NCBI RefSeq assembly: GCF_021730395.1 | Contig: NC_069371.1 | Location: forward strand, 68,602,001-68,666,000 | Source: Mercenaria mercenaria | Taxonomy: Eukaryota > Mollusca > Bivalvia > Venerida > Veneridae | Direction of reading: 5' to 3' | DNA length: 64,000 bases | In this document: positions 34,701-48,463 of the stretch, piece by piece | Position numbering within the stretch: position 1 is the first letter of the stretch | Layout: each line of letters begins with the position of its first letter | The notes under the pieces: model-generated | Seen by the model: the letters and a program-made list of their open reading frames with translations, nothing else | Databases searched by the model: none | Told to the model about the DNA's origin: nothing | Program-made: the position numbers and the translations under genes

Positions 34701-37700
34701 ATATAATAATATTTGTTTGTGGACGAAAAAAGTTTTTGCTATGATTGATACGCAATTAAACCTGTGCGATTCGATTTTATGCCGGGCCCCAAAAAACACG
34801 AAATATAAATTAGGGGCAAATCCCTTTTTTTTGATTTTAAAAAACGTTTTGGTGTAAACTTTGACTTAGTTCCCTTATAGAAATCCCCCTACGTGGATAT
34901 AGAACGGGGTAAAGCAGTTTTTATAATAATAAACAAGGCATTGTTGGACAAATGGGGACAGATTTTTAAAAAACGCTTTTAAAAATTTTTTTTAAAAAAT
35001 TTAACATCTCGCTTTTTTGGGTAAATGTTATTTTAAAATAGACTATTTAGTAAAAAATATTAACAAAAAACAAAATTTTTAATGGATTTTAAAGGAGTGC
35101 AATGAATACACGCTTTTAGTAAAACTTTAAACCTGTGTTTTAATTTTTAAAAAAATAATGGACAATAAAATATTTAGTGCTTATGTTTAAAAATAACAAA
35201 CAATCAAAAGATGAAACGCATTAGACGATCTTGTTACAAACTAATGAAGGATTGGGATAGATAATATATAACATTTTAAAAAAGTAAAAAAAAGGAAGGC
35301 TTAAAACAAATTAAGCACTAAAAGTTTCGTTGGTAGGGGAATATTATTTTGGAATTACAGGGGGAAAACCCACAAGTCGATTAGTACGTTTTCAATTTCG
35401 AACAACGTTATGACTCGTAGCGCTGAATACTCCCTTTAGCGATCAGAGTATTTTTAAACATAAAACTGCTTTGGTCATATTTTTGATCCCCAAGTAACCC
35501 TTCCGCGGGGCATTTCATGGGGATAATGGTTTCAAAGATGTACGCGACGATTACTGGACACCCGCTGACCACAACGGAACTAGGGTTCTCAATTAAAAGC
35601 GAGTTTTTTGGACTCCACCCCGACTGTAGCAAACCCTTAACGTTTACCTCCTCGATACTTCATGGGGGGTTTGATAAGGGCCCATGGAAAGATGTCTACA
35701 CTGAGGTGCATAATTGAATTTTCTTGTTTCTTTTCATGAGTTTGGCCTTTGTAAGCATATTTTTCTCCATAATCTTTTTTCCATAGGATACCTGTTGTAA
35801 AGTGACTTTTACGTCCGGAAAAGTGGTTGACACAGGGAAATTTTTACAGAAAAAGGTAATGGTTTTTAGATGAAGTATTCGAGTACAACTTAACAATTTT
35901 TTTGGCATGACCCCTGTTGGTTAAAGCTTTAAAAAAGTAACTTTTTTCATTCTAGTGCTGACAGTAATCTGAATTTTTTGGTGTGGAGCCTAACCTGTTT
36001 TGGGTTTTTTATTGCCCAGGAGTCCCGGGGAAAGGGGGGCTATGCCATAACAATATGTTGACGCTGGCGTATTCATGCCATAACTTCTGAACTTCCAAAA
36101 AAGGTGCACCAATTTCCCGTCTATTTGTGTAAAACCTCTTCAATTTGATTTTCTGTAGGTGCGTTTGTTTGTCATTTGAATTTTTTATCACCATAGAAAT
36201 GAGAAGGGCCCCTGGCAATACTATTAAAACAAATTTAAAATTCTGAAGAAATTGGGGGTCGACGTAAAATCAAGATGAAATGAGAACGAAAAAACTCTAT
36301 CTTAATTCGAAGGGGAGATAAAAGCAGAAAAAATATTGTATTGCTTGAAGGGGTTTTGGGGCAAAGAAGATGAGGATATAGAAAGGAAAAAAGTGAGTGA
36401 GGCGATAGAAAATTAAAGTTCTTTTGCGTGGTTATTGGACTTGTCCCTTTCCTTATTTTGGTATACACGGCTGCTGGTCCGAATATATTGGAATCGTAAA
36501 AGTCTACTGTGAAACTCGGATTCATGTCCAAGGGATTTGAGTGTTTTAATTTTAGATAACCAAAAATTGTTTAAAATGACATTTGGCACATGTTTTTGGG
36601 GCGGAACATGAAATTGTTTTTCGAAATAGCCGGGGTTTTGGGATAAGCAAATTTGTGTTTTAAATGGCATTTTTTCATATTTAAAAAAGTACAGTTATAA
36701 GAAATGGAATATGATAGTCTTATAAATATTTTAGTCAAAGCAAAATCAATTTATTGTTAAGAATAGAAATATTTCTTAATGATTATTTTTAAAATGATAT
36801 TGTTTCACCTTAACTTTCAAATAAAAGTTTTGATTTATTCGTTTATTGTAACAGTTTCTTTTTTTTAAAAAAAAGGGAATGTAGAACACAAAAAATTTAT
36901 TTTAGGGGAAAAATTGATATTTTGCTCAGGTATGTTAGTAATTCTTTGGGATGTTGGGTTATTGGTTTTCTTCACGTTTTTACGACGGAACACTTTTAAA
37001 AAAACATTTTTTTTGTGTGTATTTACGTAAGTGCATTTGCAATAATCTGAAAAATCTTTTGGAAAAGTTTTAATCTGCAAGAGGGGTTTCGGTATCTCTT
37101 CAATTTGACTTTTGTTGATTCCCTTAAAATGGGTCTTTTTAAAACCCAATCGATGATTTCTATTTCCCAAATTTTAACCCCCTACCGTTCATGAAAATTT
37201 TGTGCCAAAATGGGGGGAAGTATAAAGCTTTATAAAAATTTTTACAAAAAAACGTTTTAAAAGGTTTATATCTTTTTTTTATTAAAAGAAGTTTTAAATT
37301 TACAGTTTTGGAATTTTTTGTTAAAATAACCCCCTTGATTCATGTTTTCATGAATGGGTAAAAATAAAAGGTTTTTTATTTTATTTGGGTGGAAAAGAAT
37401 TTTTTTTTTGATCCAAAAACTAAAAGGTGTATCCCACCCAAATTTTAATCTTTTTTAGGGGTTACAGCGCGGAAAATTCAGCAACCAGTCAAATTTAGTC
37501 CCAATTTTTAAAATTATTTCCCCGTTTTCAAGTACATTAATTTTGTTCACAGATTTTAAAGAAGTCTTCAAATAAGCGTTGACCCTACATGTTGGTAAGT
37601 TGGGGATTCCCTTTTTTCAAAAGGGTAAAAATGCAATTAGTAACAAAAAGAAACTGTTTTTGTTTGATGGTGGACGAAAAACGGCGAAATTTCGTTTTCC

Positions 37701-40700
37701 ATAAGATTGTGGAAAACCAGACAAAAGCGCTGTACAAATTCGACTCCCTTAATATACAGGGTTCAAAAGGGGTTTTAATGAAAACGACTTTTTGTATTTA
37801 AATTTTTTAACCATGGTATATAACCCCAAACCTTTGTTCCTTTTATTTTAAATTATCAATAAATTTGCGTGTTTTTGCCGTGCGCTCCAATTGTAATTAC
37901 TTCCGGGCATTTCGCAGAAAACCCTTCCAACTTGCAATGAGCAAAATCATCGTTTTCCTTTTTATACGTTTCGCTTCTTTGGGTTGACGGAAAGCCATTT
38001 TCCAACTAGGGAAAGTGAAAAACTTAAGAGAAAACGTAATCACGCGCAAATTTCGAGAATTTTTGGGAAAGGAATGTCTAGGGCGAAGTGCACAATTCTT
38101 GTACATTAAGTTAAAACAAAATTCGATCACTATGTTGTATTTTTTCGTTTTTTTTTCAGGTAAAAAAAGCTTTTTTCAAAAATTTAAAAATGTTTTTAAA
38201 AACCGTGATGGGGAGTGGTTTTTAAATGCATTAATTAATGGGAGAAAAAAGCTACATAAAAGCTACAAAAAAAATTTCATTTTCGAAACCAAACCCAGGA
38301 CAAAAATTGAAAAGATACTAAATCCCGAAAAGCAGTTCCACTGCAACGGTTTTGTTTTTCCGTAATGGATGATAAACTAAACAAATCACAGAAGAAAAAA
38401 GACCCGTTAAGGAACATACCGTGGAAAAACCCCTTTTAAATTTACTACAAAAACGCCGTTTGGTGTTTTAAAATATCTAATGGGTGTGTCAAACTCGTTC
38501 TAAAGGTTAAAAAAAAATTGTTTAATAAACCAAAAGCCAAAACTATATTTTTACTGCAAAAGAATCAGGTTTCACAAAAGATTTTTTACATGAAGTATTA
38601 AAAAGGGTTTTTTCCCCAGTTTTTTTTACACTCTTCTAACCATGACAAATTTTAAAAAAGCAAAAGATAATTATGCATTCATGTAAAACATTGAATTTTT
38701 TTTTTACAAAGCATTGTTAAAAAGGGGTGTATGCACGAATCAAGGCGAAAAAATTCGATTAAAATTAAATTTTTAAATTTTAAACCCTTTTTAGGGTATT
38801 AGCATAATTTTATTTAAAATCATATTTAAATTAAGTTTGTTTACTTTAGGTCAAACTGACTTTTTGTGTCAAAATTAATAATGGTTCCGCACGTTTTTAC
38901 GCCGCTTAAGGATATGGGCAAAAATTAAAGTACGGATTTTTAAAATGTTTAAAATTAGCACATTTTTTTTTTGCTTGACCCCGTAACAATAGGGCAACAA
39001 GTGTTTTTAAAAAAATATGCAAAACGAACAGGGAAAATTGGGGAAAAGGCTTTTTTAACAAATTTGGTTTTGCTTTTAAAAAAAAGAAATTAAATGAATT
39101 ATTAAAAAAAGGAAATCCTCCAAACAGACGGAAGACAAAAATTTATTTTATAGGGTATTACGGGGTTTTCATATTTAAATTTTTTAAAACGAGTTTAATA
39201 AAAAGATAAAATGCGAGGCTGCCTCGCTTTTATCAAATTTATTCAAAAGAGTTTTTTAAATTTAATTGGAAAGTCACAAATTAAAATTTTTTTTTATCAC
39301 AGTTATCTTTTTCCCGTCGAAAAATCAAAAAACACTTTTTTTACATATAAAGAAGGGCAATTTTTCCAACGTTTCGTATGTAACGACGTCGAGTCAAAAC
39401 TTTATTACCTATTTTTAAAATTGGTGGGGTATATCCATGTTCTCATGTACCCAAAGACAATTAAAAAACAAGTGAGAAAAAAATTAGAAATGAGTATACC
39501 TAAGATTTTAAAAATGTATAAAAAAAACAAAGCCAAATCAGTATTTTGATCAAAATTTGTCATGACTGGGATTATAACTTCTTTTTTTCTAAACATTCGA
39601 CAAGTGTTTTACTGCCCAAATTTCAGAAAACTCGCCCAAGGGGCCCTTTACTCAAAAGCATGTAGTAAATGGTAGGTCCTTAGTTTTCAGTGAAGGGGTC
39701 AAGTGTAGTTTGCTCCCCCCAAAAGTGTATTTTATTGTCGCAGTGGTTAAAATGTATAAAAAAAAAGATGTAAAGGGTTTTTGGTAAAAAATAAAAATTG
39801 CGGGGAATTTATTTAAGATAATCCTGCAAAGCGACATAATATGCATGAACGTCCGCAGCATACCATAAAAAAAATTTAGATTAAAAATTTGAACTGTCTG
39901 AGGTTACATCGAGTACTCTAACGAAATACAACAAACTTAATTTTTTTAGTTCGATTTTTTCAAACCAAAACATTTGGAAAGTAACAACAAAACACGGTGA
40001 TGATTTGGGAGGTACATCTGATTTTAATTATACCGTAAAACTATTCTTTTCAAAAATTTCCTATGAGTGTCACATATCTTAAAAAAAAAATTTTGGGTAA
40101 AAAATTTTCGTCTGTTAACAACTAACTATGGTTTTCAATCTAATATGTGTCACATTTTCAATGTTCATTCCAAATGATTAATAAACACAGTTCAAGTTCA
40201 AAAATTTTAGAAAGACCAACTCTCCTTTATGGCCAACTCAATTTTATCATTTGTTTAAAATTCTTGTAAACGATCACTTCAAACATTTTTTAAATTTTAA
40301 AAATATTTAATAAATTGTAATGTGGTTGACCTCTTTACAACGATACCGTTTATTTTTAAAAAGGTTGCATATAGCCCCAAGGTAATTTTTATTTGGTATC
40401 TTTCAACACCACTGGGCTTATCAAAAGGGTACATACAAAATCCAAACCCATTCATTTGGGCATAAAAAAATTTCCTAACGGCAGTCTTTACTAAAAAAAA
40501 GGTTCCCTTTGTATTAAAAAGGGGAGTGACTGAGCCAACTCTCAAAAAGTGTGACGTTGATGGAGGGCCTGGGGGCCCTTGATGTTTCTCAAGGTCTCAT
40601 TTGTTAGTTTGATGAAAATTTTTCAAATCAATTAATTTTAAAGTAGAACGGCCATTTTAAAGGGAAATTTATATTTGGCAAAGGATTTTGGAAAAATATA

Positions 40701-42660
40701 TTATGTTCTTTTTTAATACATGTTTTGGAACGTAAAACGCAAAAAGCCCCCGCAAATCAAAAGACTGTTGAATATACAATTATGAAAACCCAGCCAAGGG
40801 CTCATCGTCCTCCCCGAAACAACGACGTGTAATCAATTTTAATTTTAAAGCTTTTGATATCCGATAATTTATATTGAAATATAATAACCTTAAATTAAAG
40901 TTTTGAAGAACCTACATTATTAATCCATTGTTTAAACGCAAAAGGAAACATTTACTTTAAAAAAAAAATATGAGGCCCGGGCATGAGAAAAACAACTTAG
41001 TGCGTCTGTAGTTGGCAGGATCTATCTGTTTTCCCTTTAACGCCCAAATTTCAATTAGAGTAAAATTAGCGAACATTTAAACAGAGCAGAGTGCACCCAT
41101 GCGCAGGTTGATCTGGTTTTGTGGTCGCAAACGCATATTTTGGTTTTCCATGGTGCGGCTCAATATGTTTTTAGTAAAGCACTTTAAAAAATAGTGGGGA
41201 ATAGAAACGAGTAGTAATAAGATGAGATGAACCGATGTAGGTAAAAACAAGTGTAGATCATACCAGTATAATTTGCGTTGTCTGGGGCTGGGGGTTAAAA
41301 CCACATGTATTTCGATTTTTTAAAATTTCCCCCCCGAATTTTTCGAAGTTGGACAAGTAGAAGGGGAAAACTATGTTAATTTTTTTAAAAGTATTCTATT
41401 AATGCATTTGTTAAATGGGACGGTCGTTAAAAATTTGTATTTGTGCAGGCAACTAAAAGGTGAAAAAAATCGCCTTTACAAATTTAAACTACTATCACAT
41501 TTTTAAAAGAAAAGATAAAATACTTTACCGATATTTTCCTCAAAAGAGTCCACTTTTGAGACACTAAGTTCTGTATATAACGCTTGATGGTAAATATTAA
41601 AACAAAGGGTTGCCCTCGATTGAAATTTCTTTTAAAAAAATCTTTCCCTATCCAAAATTATAATTTTTCATAAAATGCGTAAATTTTACGGGATACAGAA
41701 AAAAAATGTAGTGAGTCTGACATTTTAGTCAAACGGAAAAAAAAAAAAGCTGTAAAAATAAACTGTTAGTCTAACTCGCACCCTAAATAATGTGATTCTG
41801 CTTTTTGCAATAATGTGCCCGTGGATTTTAATTTGGGAATTTTAGTTCTCCCTCATGTGACATCCCCCATCAAGGGTTAGTCGCTAACTTGAAAAACTGA
41901 ACCTCTGATTTGGCAATTGGGTGGGTGGGGAGGGCTGGGTTCGGCCTTGCTACCGAGTTCCTTTTTTTGAGAAATTTTGACGTTCTTCAGAGGGTTTTTT
42001 CCCCTGTACCCCCGGCTACATTTCATCAATTTAACCAATATTGTAGAATCTCAAATCACAGAAAAGTTTTTACCTTTATAGCTTGGTAACGTATTTAAAC
42101 AGGGAGTTTATGTTTAAATTAAATATTTTTTCTTTTTGACATGAAAAGTGATGCCAATCGGGCTATGATTCTCTGACCAAGTGGGTTTAAAAAAACATGG
42201 TAATTTACATGTATAAACTTTTGCCTGACTTAAATTTTCATTTTGTTGGCTATAATGGATTAAAGATTTTTTTTCGGTGACAGAAAAATAAGTACTTTTA
42301 GATAATGCGACATAATCGGACAGTTTACGTAATTTTAACATCACAGATTGTAAAAAATTTTTATTGAAATTGATTCTGAATCGACTTAAACTGTAAAATC
42401 ATCAAAATTTTAAACAATAAAACTTTATACTGACAAATTTTGTGTTGTTAAAACAAAATTTAAAGGGAAAAACCCCCCATAACTGTGGCGATTTTGGCGG
42501 AGGGATGTAAAAGCGGTTACAAAATTTGCCACTAACGAGAAGAAAAACGAATAGTCAGTGATACGTGTTTGATAAAACACTGAAACGGCGGCTATTCGAA
42601 ATTGGGGAGTATCTTTTATAGTTTTTTTCCCTTTTAAGATAGATTTTTTTGTAATATTTA
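31701..42660. other. Homopolymer-distorted, probably unpolished sequence (milder)
   Basis: Runs are shorter and some stretches look normal (for example 35400-35700 and 42000-42350), but doubled or tripled bases remain common. Frames up to 116 codons occur on both strands; none has a recognisable domain, and indel errors would break real exons. I cannot exclude genes here. Texture returns to normal at about 42660. Confidence 0.65.
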
Positions 42661-42799
42661 GAAAAATGACTTAACATGCGTATGAAGTATTTGTAAGCAA
42701 ATATGTAACGGCTGATGTTTTGATTTCTTCAATTGAAATAGCAATATCACATGGATTATAGAATTAAGTATTACTACAGCTTAACAAACAAAGGGACAT

Positions 42800-42987
42800 T
42801 TAACCCTTGCCATGCTGAACACGATTGATTCTGCCTTTGCGACCAGTGTACATCATGATCAGCCTGCACATATGTACGCCATTCGGTCAATATCTTTTTA
42901 GTAAGCACCCCTTTAAACAGTTAATGGTACTGTCCGAATTGAAAACTGGACAAATTCATTATAGAAATTTAGCTAGATAAGGGTTAA
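42800..42987. mobile_element. piggyBac-type MITE
   Basis: TTAA at 42800-42803 followed by CCCTTGCC, and on the right AAGGG followed by TTAA at 42984-42987. The core TTGCGACCAGTGTACATCATG recurs in the units at 50199 and 50638. TTAA target and CCC-first terminal repeat fit piggyBac-derived MITEs. Confidence 0.75.
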
Positions 42988-45145
42988 TAAACGGTTTGGA
43001 GATTCGTTGAAAGCTATAATAGTTAGAATCATCGACATCTATTATTGTATCGGTTAACTATTAAAACTGAAATTAATTATCGGTTTTAAGATATTCTAAT
43101 TGTATTTTGAATATGATACACGTATGAACTTAAACCAATATTAGTTTGTGTTTAACTATAAAAGGTTTTAATAAATATTCTATCACTGCTAACAGGAATA
43201 TAAGAACATTAATCAAAACATTGAAACTGAATAAAATAATATTTAACCACGGTAAAAAAGGAAAATCGATATAAAGAAATATTCAGAGGAATACGAGTTT
43301 CTTCACCTGGCCTGTTTTGTTCATTCAAACAAATAGGCTAGAGATCAAAGAGGTATTACAGACGATTATAAGGTCAGTCATTTAATATAAGTAGGCCATA
43401 TAAAGGTGAAACAATCAACAAGCTCGTATATAGTAAGGACAATACTTAACATTTCTAAAGAAAGTGTTAACCAGCAATTAAAGGAATATGTTTTCATTCA
43501 AGTGTTTTAAAGTTGAATTTGAACTTACTGTAAACATATAAATCCAGCGTAATAAGTACGTAGCCAGACATTTACATTTATTATATGATTCCATATATCC
43601 TAATCTGTTCAGTCGATAGTTTGTGCTGTTGACCAGTCTATAGTTCAACACAAACATAAAATTGCTACTTTGATGCCAAGTAACAATAGCATTATTAAAT
43701 GGCTTTTCAGACAATTGTCAAAACTATTAAATAAAGGCGGTAAATCAGTATTGGATTTTTTTTAAAGTCTAACAAATGAACATGACTACATTTGTGTTCT
43801 TTAAGTGTTCAAAACATGTTCGATTTTCACTGGAGGGATTTTTAAAAGGTGTCTTACTTGTCCTGGTTGCCAATCTAAGATTTGGTTGTTTAATATAGGT
43901 ATAAATGTAGTCAACTGTTTTGACTAAGGATTGACATGAATATAAAAACTATTGACTGTGTTATATTTGTCAAAATTGTACATTGACAAATGTTTGATTA
44001 GCCGAAGGTCATTAGAAATTCAAGTTTGCAAAGTATTATTATCTCCCTTTACCTATCTAGGTTGCACAACCAGGATAGACTGGAGGAAAAAGAATTTGGA
44101 AGTTACTGTGCGTTTTAGTTTGTATTATTAAAAATATCCCAATATCTACAAAATGCAAGAAAAGATAATTTTCTTTTCTAGATATTATATTGAAGTCAAA
44201 AGAAATAGTCCACTTTTAGTATATTTTCATATTAAAGGGGAGTAATAACAAAATAAAAATAAAACAATAAAATATAAATTTCTATTACGGATTAAACTCT
44301 TTGCAATTGATAATTTCTTTCATTAAGTAAATATCTCACAGAGTATAACAAAAAATGAATAATGTCATGAAATGTTGCCTTAATGTGATTGACGGCACAT
44401 AAATGTCAGAGCATATACATTTATACTGATAAGGAAAAATCTACCAAACGTCAAGCTTCAGTCACAGATTATTTTCACAAGCATACGCCATCTTAAAAGA
44501 ACTATTGATAATACTGAATAAGCCGTTTATTAATAACAGATAGTTAATAAAAACACGCAAAACATATACTAGCGGATAAACCTTTGTATTCCATTCAAAG
44601 CTAAAAATAACAATATGTCTACAAAGAAAATAACTCCACGAATTAAGGTTATTTCAATCGTTCTTTTATTCAATGACATGTATATCTAATTTTAGTGGTT
44701 TACAACTAGGGAAATTGTAAACATATACCTACTAATATTGAATGATAAGGTTTCCGCTCAAAATACAAATGTATATAGCGAAAACTGAAACATAGGTTCA
44801 TAAGTCTACAATATGTGACATAATTCTTCTTTTTTTTTGCTTACGTCAGTACATCTGCGCACACATCGTTAACGAAATGACACTGTTCTAGAAAGATGCT
44901 TTACAAACCTACCGAACATGACAAAAATGCATTTTCAAATACGATAAAAAGTCTTAATATTATTTTATGACCTGTACCATTAATTATTTCAAAAACGGCT
45001 TTTTGTCCATGACAACAATAGGCCATTAGATGACACTGTTATCATAATGGACAATTTTTGTTTCCAATTAAACCTGTACTTAAGGATAATTGTCAGTAAA
45101 TGTTGTATCTTAATTGAATGAGACAATTACCAAAACTCATTTGGT
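42988..45145. other. Non-coding, no gene seen
   Basis: AT-rich with scattered stops. The 78-codon minus-strand frame at 43478-43714 has no recognisable feature. Confidence 0.45.
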
Positions 45146-45430
45146 TTTCTTTTGTTTGCTTTGGGTTTAACGCCTTTTTCAACAGCATTTCAGTTATGTA
45201 ACGGTGAGCAGTTAATCTAACCAGTGTTCCTGGATTCTGCACCAGATCAAACCTGTTCTCCGCATGTATCTGCCAACTTCCCCGCATGAATCGGATGTGG
45301 AGGACGAATGATTTCCGACACAATATCTTTTATCAAATCGTTACGGAAAACATATGTCCAACCCTGGGATAGAAATCATAACCCCGCGATCCGTAGATCT
45401 GCGCTCTCCCTATTGCGGTAAGCAGACAGG
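45146..45430 (-). mobile_element. tRNA-Arg-like SINE
   Basis: Same family as 7287-7567: tail GGGTTTAACGCC at the left, body with CAGTGTTCCTGGATTCTG and AACTTCCCCGCATGAATC, and a diverged tRNA-like head at the right (CCCGCGATCCGTAGATC). AACTCATT occurs just outside both ends (near 45135 and 45435) and is a likely target duplication. Confidence 0.8.
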
Positions 45431-47983
45431 CAAGAACTCATTAAGAGTACTGCTTAGAAGCAAGAATAGTAATTACATTCAATTTCTATACCTTATTATT
45501 ATACAAAACATGAATGCAAGAAAAACACAAATTCAAATATAGAAAACAATGGCTTTAGATTCTCTATGCTTCATGCATGAATCTTGGTCCAATACATAAT
45601 AATGCCTAGTGTGTCCTGTGTGTCAAGCAAAGTTAAACAGCAATGACAAAAGTCCAACAGAAAAGAAACATGTGTAAAGAACGTAGTCACTCATATAGCA
45701 CTCCACAAGTGCACATGGACTATTTAATACGGGTATACCAACCTAAACGATTAATGGAATAATATAATATATGTAAAATTGAGACATTAGCAAGAAACAC
45801 AGCAAGGCAACGGCCTGATACAATCGGTGGCAAAACTACGACAGTTAAACATCTTCATTTTCGCAAACCTCACTTTTTAATCCTGGCTTTATTACTTGTT
45901 GTCCAATGAATCGATCAGTGCAAAGATAGCATTTAATTATTTTAGTATCTCTACCCATTTTTGTAAAATGTCACAAACATTTAAATGATTTTTTTCTCCA
46001 TGGCTATGTTTGGGGCGCTCTGTGCTTCCGGGAAATCTACCCTTCTGAGCAACGTGCAGAATTTGGCTTCTTGCCAAAAGTCAATTGTTTCTGATCATAG
46101 ACGTATTGTTAGTATTACTTGGTAGGCAAGAATAAGACGCTTACAATAAATGTTATCGGGCACATTATCGACACTTAAATTATTCTTTACATGTCATTGT
46201 AGCAATTCAATGGCTCAATATATTTTTCGCTTTTGTTGAGTATTAGGTATCGAAATCTATTGCTCTAAAGCAATTTTACCGCATAAATGAATTGAGCAAA
46301 CCTCATGTAAATTATTGACCTCTTTAAAATGAGAAATTTGAGCCTACAAAAGAGTAAAGTGCGCGGTGGGGCAGGTGATATCTCAAACAAGAAAGATTTT
46401 TCCTTCTCATTCTATAACAACGGTTAAAATAATGTTAACTGCATCAATTTGTATTATTCTAGCTATTCTAAAATGGGTATTACGTCGACATTACAGGACA
46501 AATTGATCGTTAGTTCCAACGTCTGTAGGCGATAGCCTGGTTATCACCAGCAGTAAATGAATTCTTACTTACATTTATTAGAAGCTTCCAGAAATCAATA
46601 GTTACCTCCAGTTCATATGGCTATTGTTTATGTTTACTAATGCAGTAGCAAAATGTGACCTGGTTTGCAAACTAAACGGTAGGAAGATTAGTCCGTTTTC
46701 GTACAAGAAAAGTTTGCTGGTATATTACCAACACTACAAGTAATGATATTTATAGAAAATAGATTAATTAACCGTGATGGGACTGAAAATAACGACGGCA
46801 TCTCTTGGGTCTAACGCGAATAAAATATGTATGAAGATCCTCGGGAACAGAGAATGATTTCAAGCAAAGTTATATTCAGTAGATTTTACTTAGATCTAGT
46901 ACATCTATGGAAGATAATGAAAAGTACAACATCTCTCACGCTCCTATCACCGGCATAAACGGAATTGCACTTCGTGTGTGTCCTTTTGTAAGCCGAAGGG
47001 CTAAGCTGTTATGCTCCTCCAACTCGAAACAAGTACTTTTTATTCTTTTATTTTATTATATTGTGCAAGATATTAAAACGCTATGCTTCAGTATGCTATT
47101 CCGCGTTTGGCAACAATTTAGGCCCAAAAAAAATAAAAGTACGGGTATAGTCCCTGCAAGCTTTGAGCGCTGCAGAGCAAAGCCAGAGCCACACGGCGCA
47201 AAGCAGGCTACCAACATATAGAACCTATATTGAAAAGAAGTAGAAGACGGATTGATTCATATTATAAGCAAAATACGTTTTAAACGAGACAGTTTACTTC
47301 TCAATTTCTCGCTAAGATAACCTCTAGCATAAGTGAAAATAAATCCTGATTTTCAAGTCAATCTGACTGATCAGCAATTTTTTGGGAACCGACTCGGCTA
47401 CTTGAAAGACAAAACTATGAGTCATAAGGTATAATAATGTGACCAATTAAATGTTAATTCCAACATCAGACGCCTTGAACCCAGACATTACTGACAGTTT
47501 TCCGCAGTAAATGAAGTTTACTTACACTTCTAATAGACTGAAACCTCTTATTGCAGACAGTCAATAACTGTCATTAGCTTTTAAGCGCTAACTTGTTATA
47601 TCTGATGTAAAAAGAAGGGACTGTAATATAACTGCAAATAAGTTTTCTTATAGAAAGTGTTTGTCAACACATTAGCAGCACTATATAGCTGATGAGTGTT
47701 ATTAGTATGAACACATTACGAAAACATGAGAATTTCAAAATGGAAACGGAAAGTAATTGGATGCCAATTAGGAGAGCATGTACATATCCAAGATATGAGT
47801 ATGGAAATTCAAAAACCAACATCGTATTGTCAAAATATGTTTCGATTTAAAAGGCTTCTTCAGTTAACATACAATATTTCTTAAATATAAACAATTAAAA
47901 CCCCAGCAAGTACGAGATACTTGAGTAAGATTAGATCTAAATTATTCCGAATCGTAAGACCTACGATCACGTAAATACATTTA
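45431..47983. other. Non-coding, no gene seen
   Basis: The plus-strand frame at 46907-47221 (104 codons) starts with an ATG but has no signal peptide, domain or splice pattern that I trust. Confidence 0.4.
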
Positions 47984-48463
47984 GCCGCAGTGAGTAGTAA
48001 CGCAAGGAAAAGATACATTTAGTATTTCTGAGATATAAAATGTAAACATTGGACTTATTTGAAAAGTAGTTTTAGAACAGTGAAAGAATTTGACGGATAT
48101 GAATAATACCAAACAATGTCTCATTTTCTGTTGATGAAAGGACGCATCTAATGCAAAACAGAAGCCAATCATTTTTTATCGTTTTCGGATGAGTACACAC
48201 TTTGTACGTCATACACTCCTTACAAAACATGAACAAAGTGTTACTTCCATTTATAGGTACAGTAGATACTGCCATCATGTATAAATTGGGCTGAATTAAG
48301 TCTAGTGATATTTTAAATGTTTGAATTTTATTGTACAAATTTATATCAAAGAAATACTAAATGTACCTTTTCCTTGCGTTACTATTCACTGCGGCTAAAA
48401 TGTAAACAATTCAATTATTTGAAAGTCGTTTTAGAACAGTGACATAATTTGACGACTATGAGT
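47984..48463. repeat. 45-bp inverted arms beside 67-bp direct repeats
   Basis: The arm at 47984-48028 (starts GCCGCAGTGAGTAGTAACGC) returns inverted at 48351-48395 with only two differences in 45. Right after each arm stands a direct repeat (48037-48105 and 48397-48463, sharing AAAATGTAAACA and TTTTAGAACAGTGA). So a block was duplicated with its first segment flipped, or a small inverted-repeat element sits here. The frames at 47981-48338 are shadows of this structure. Confidence 0.7.

Noticed and set aside
27463-39549. Many frames of 60-116 codons
   Set aside because: They lie in homopolymer-distorted sequence, show lysine, phenylalanine and asparagine runs typical of such errors, and have no domains.
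46907-47221. 104-codon plus-strand frame
   Set aside because: No homology recognised, no conserved copy to compare, and no splice or signal features.
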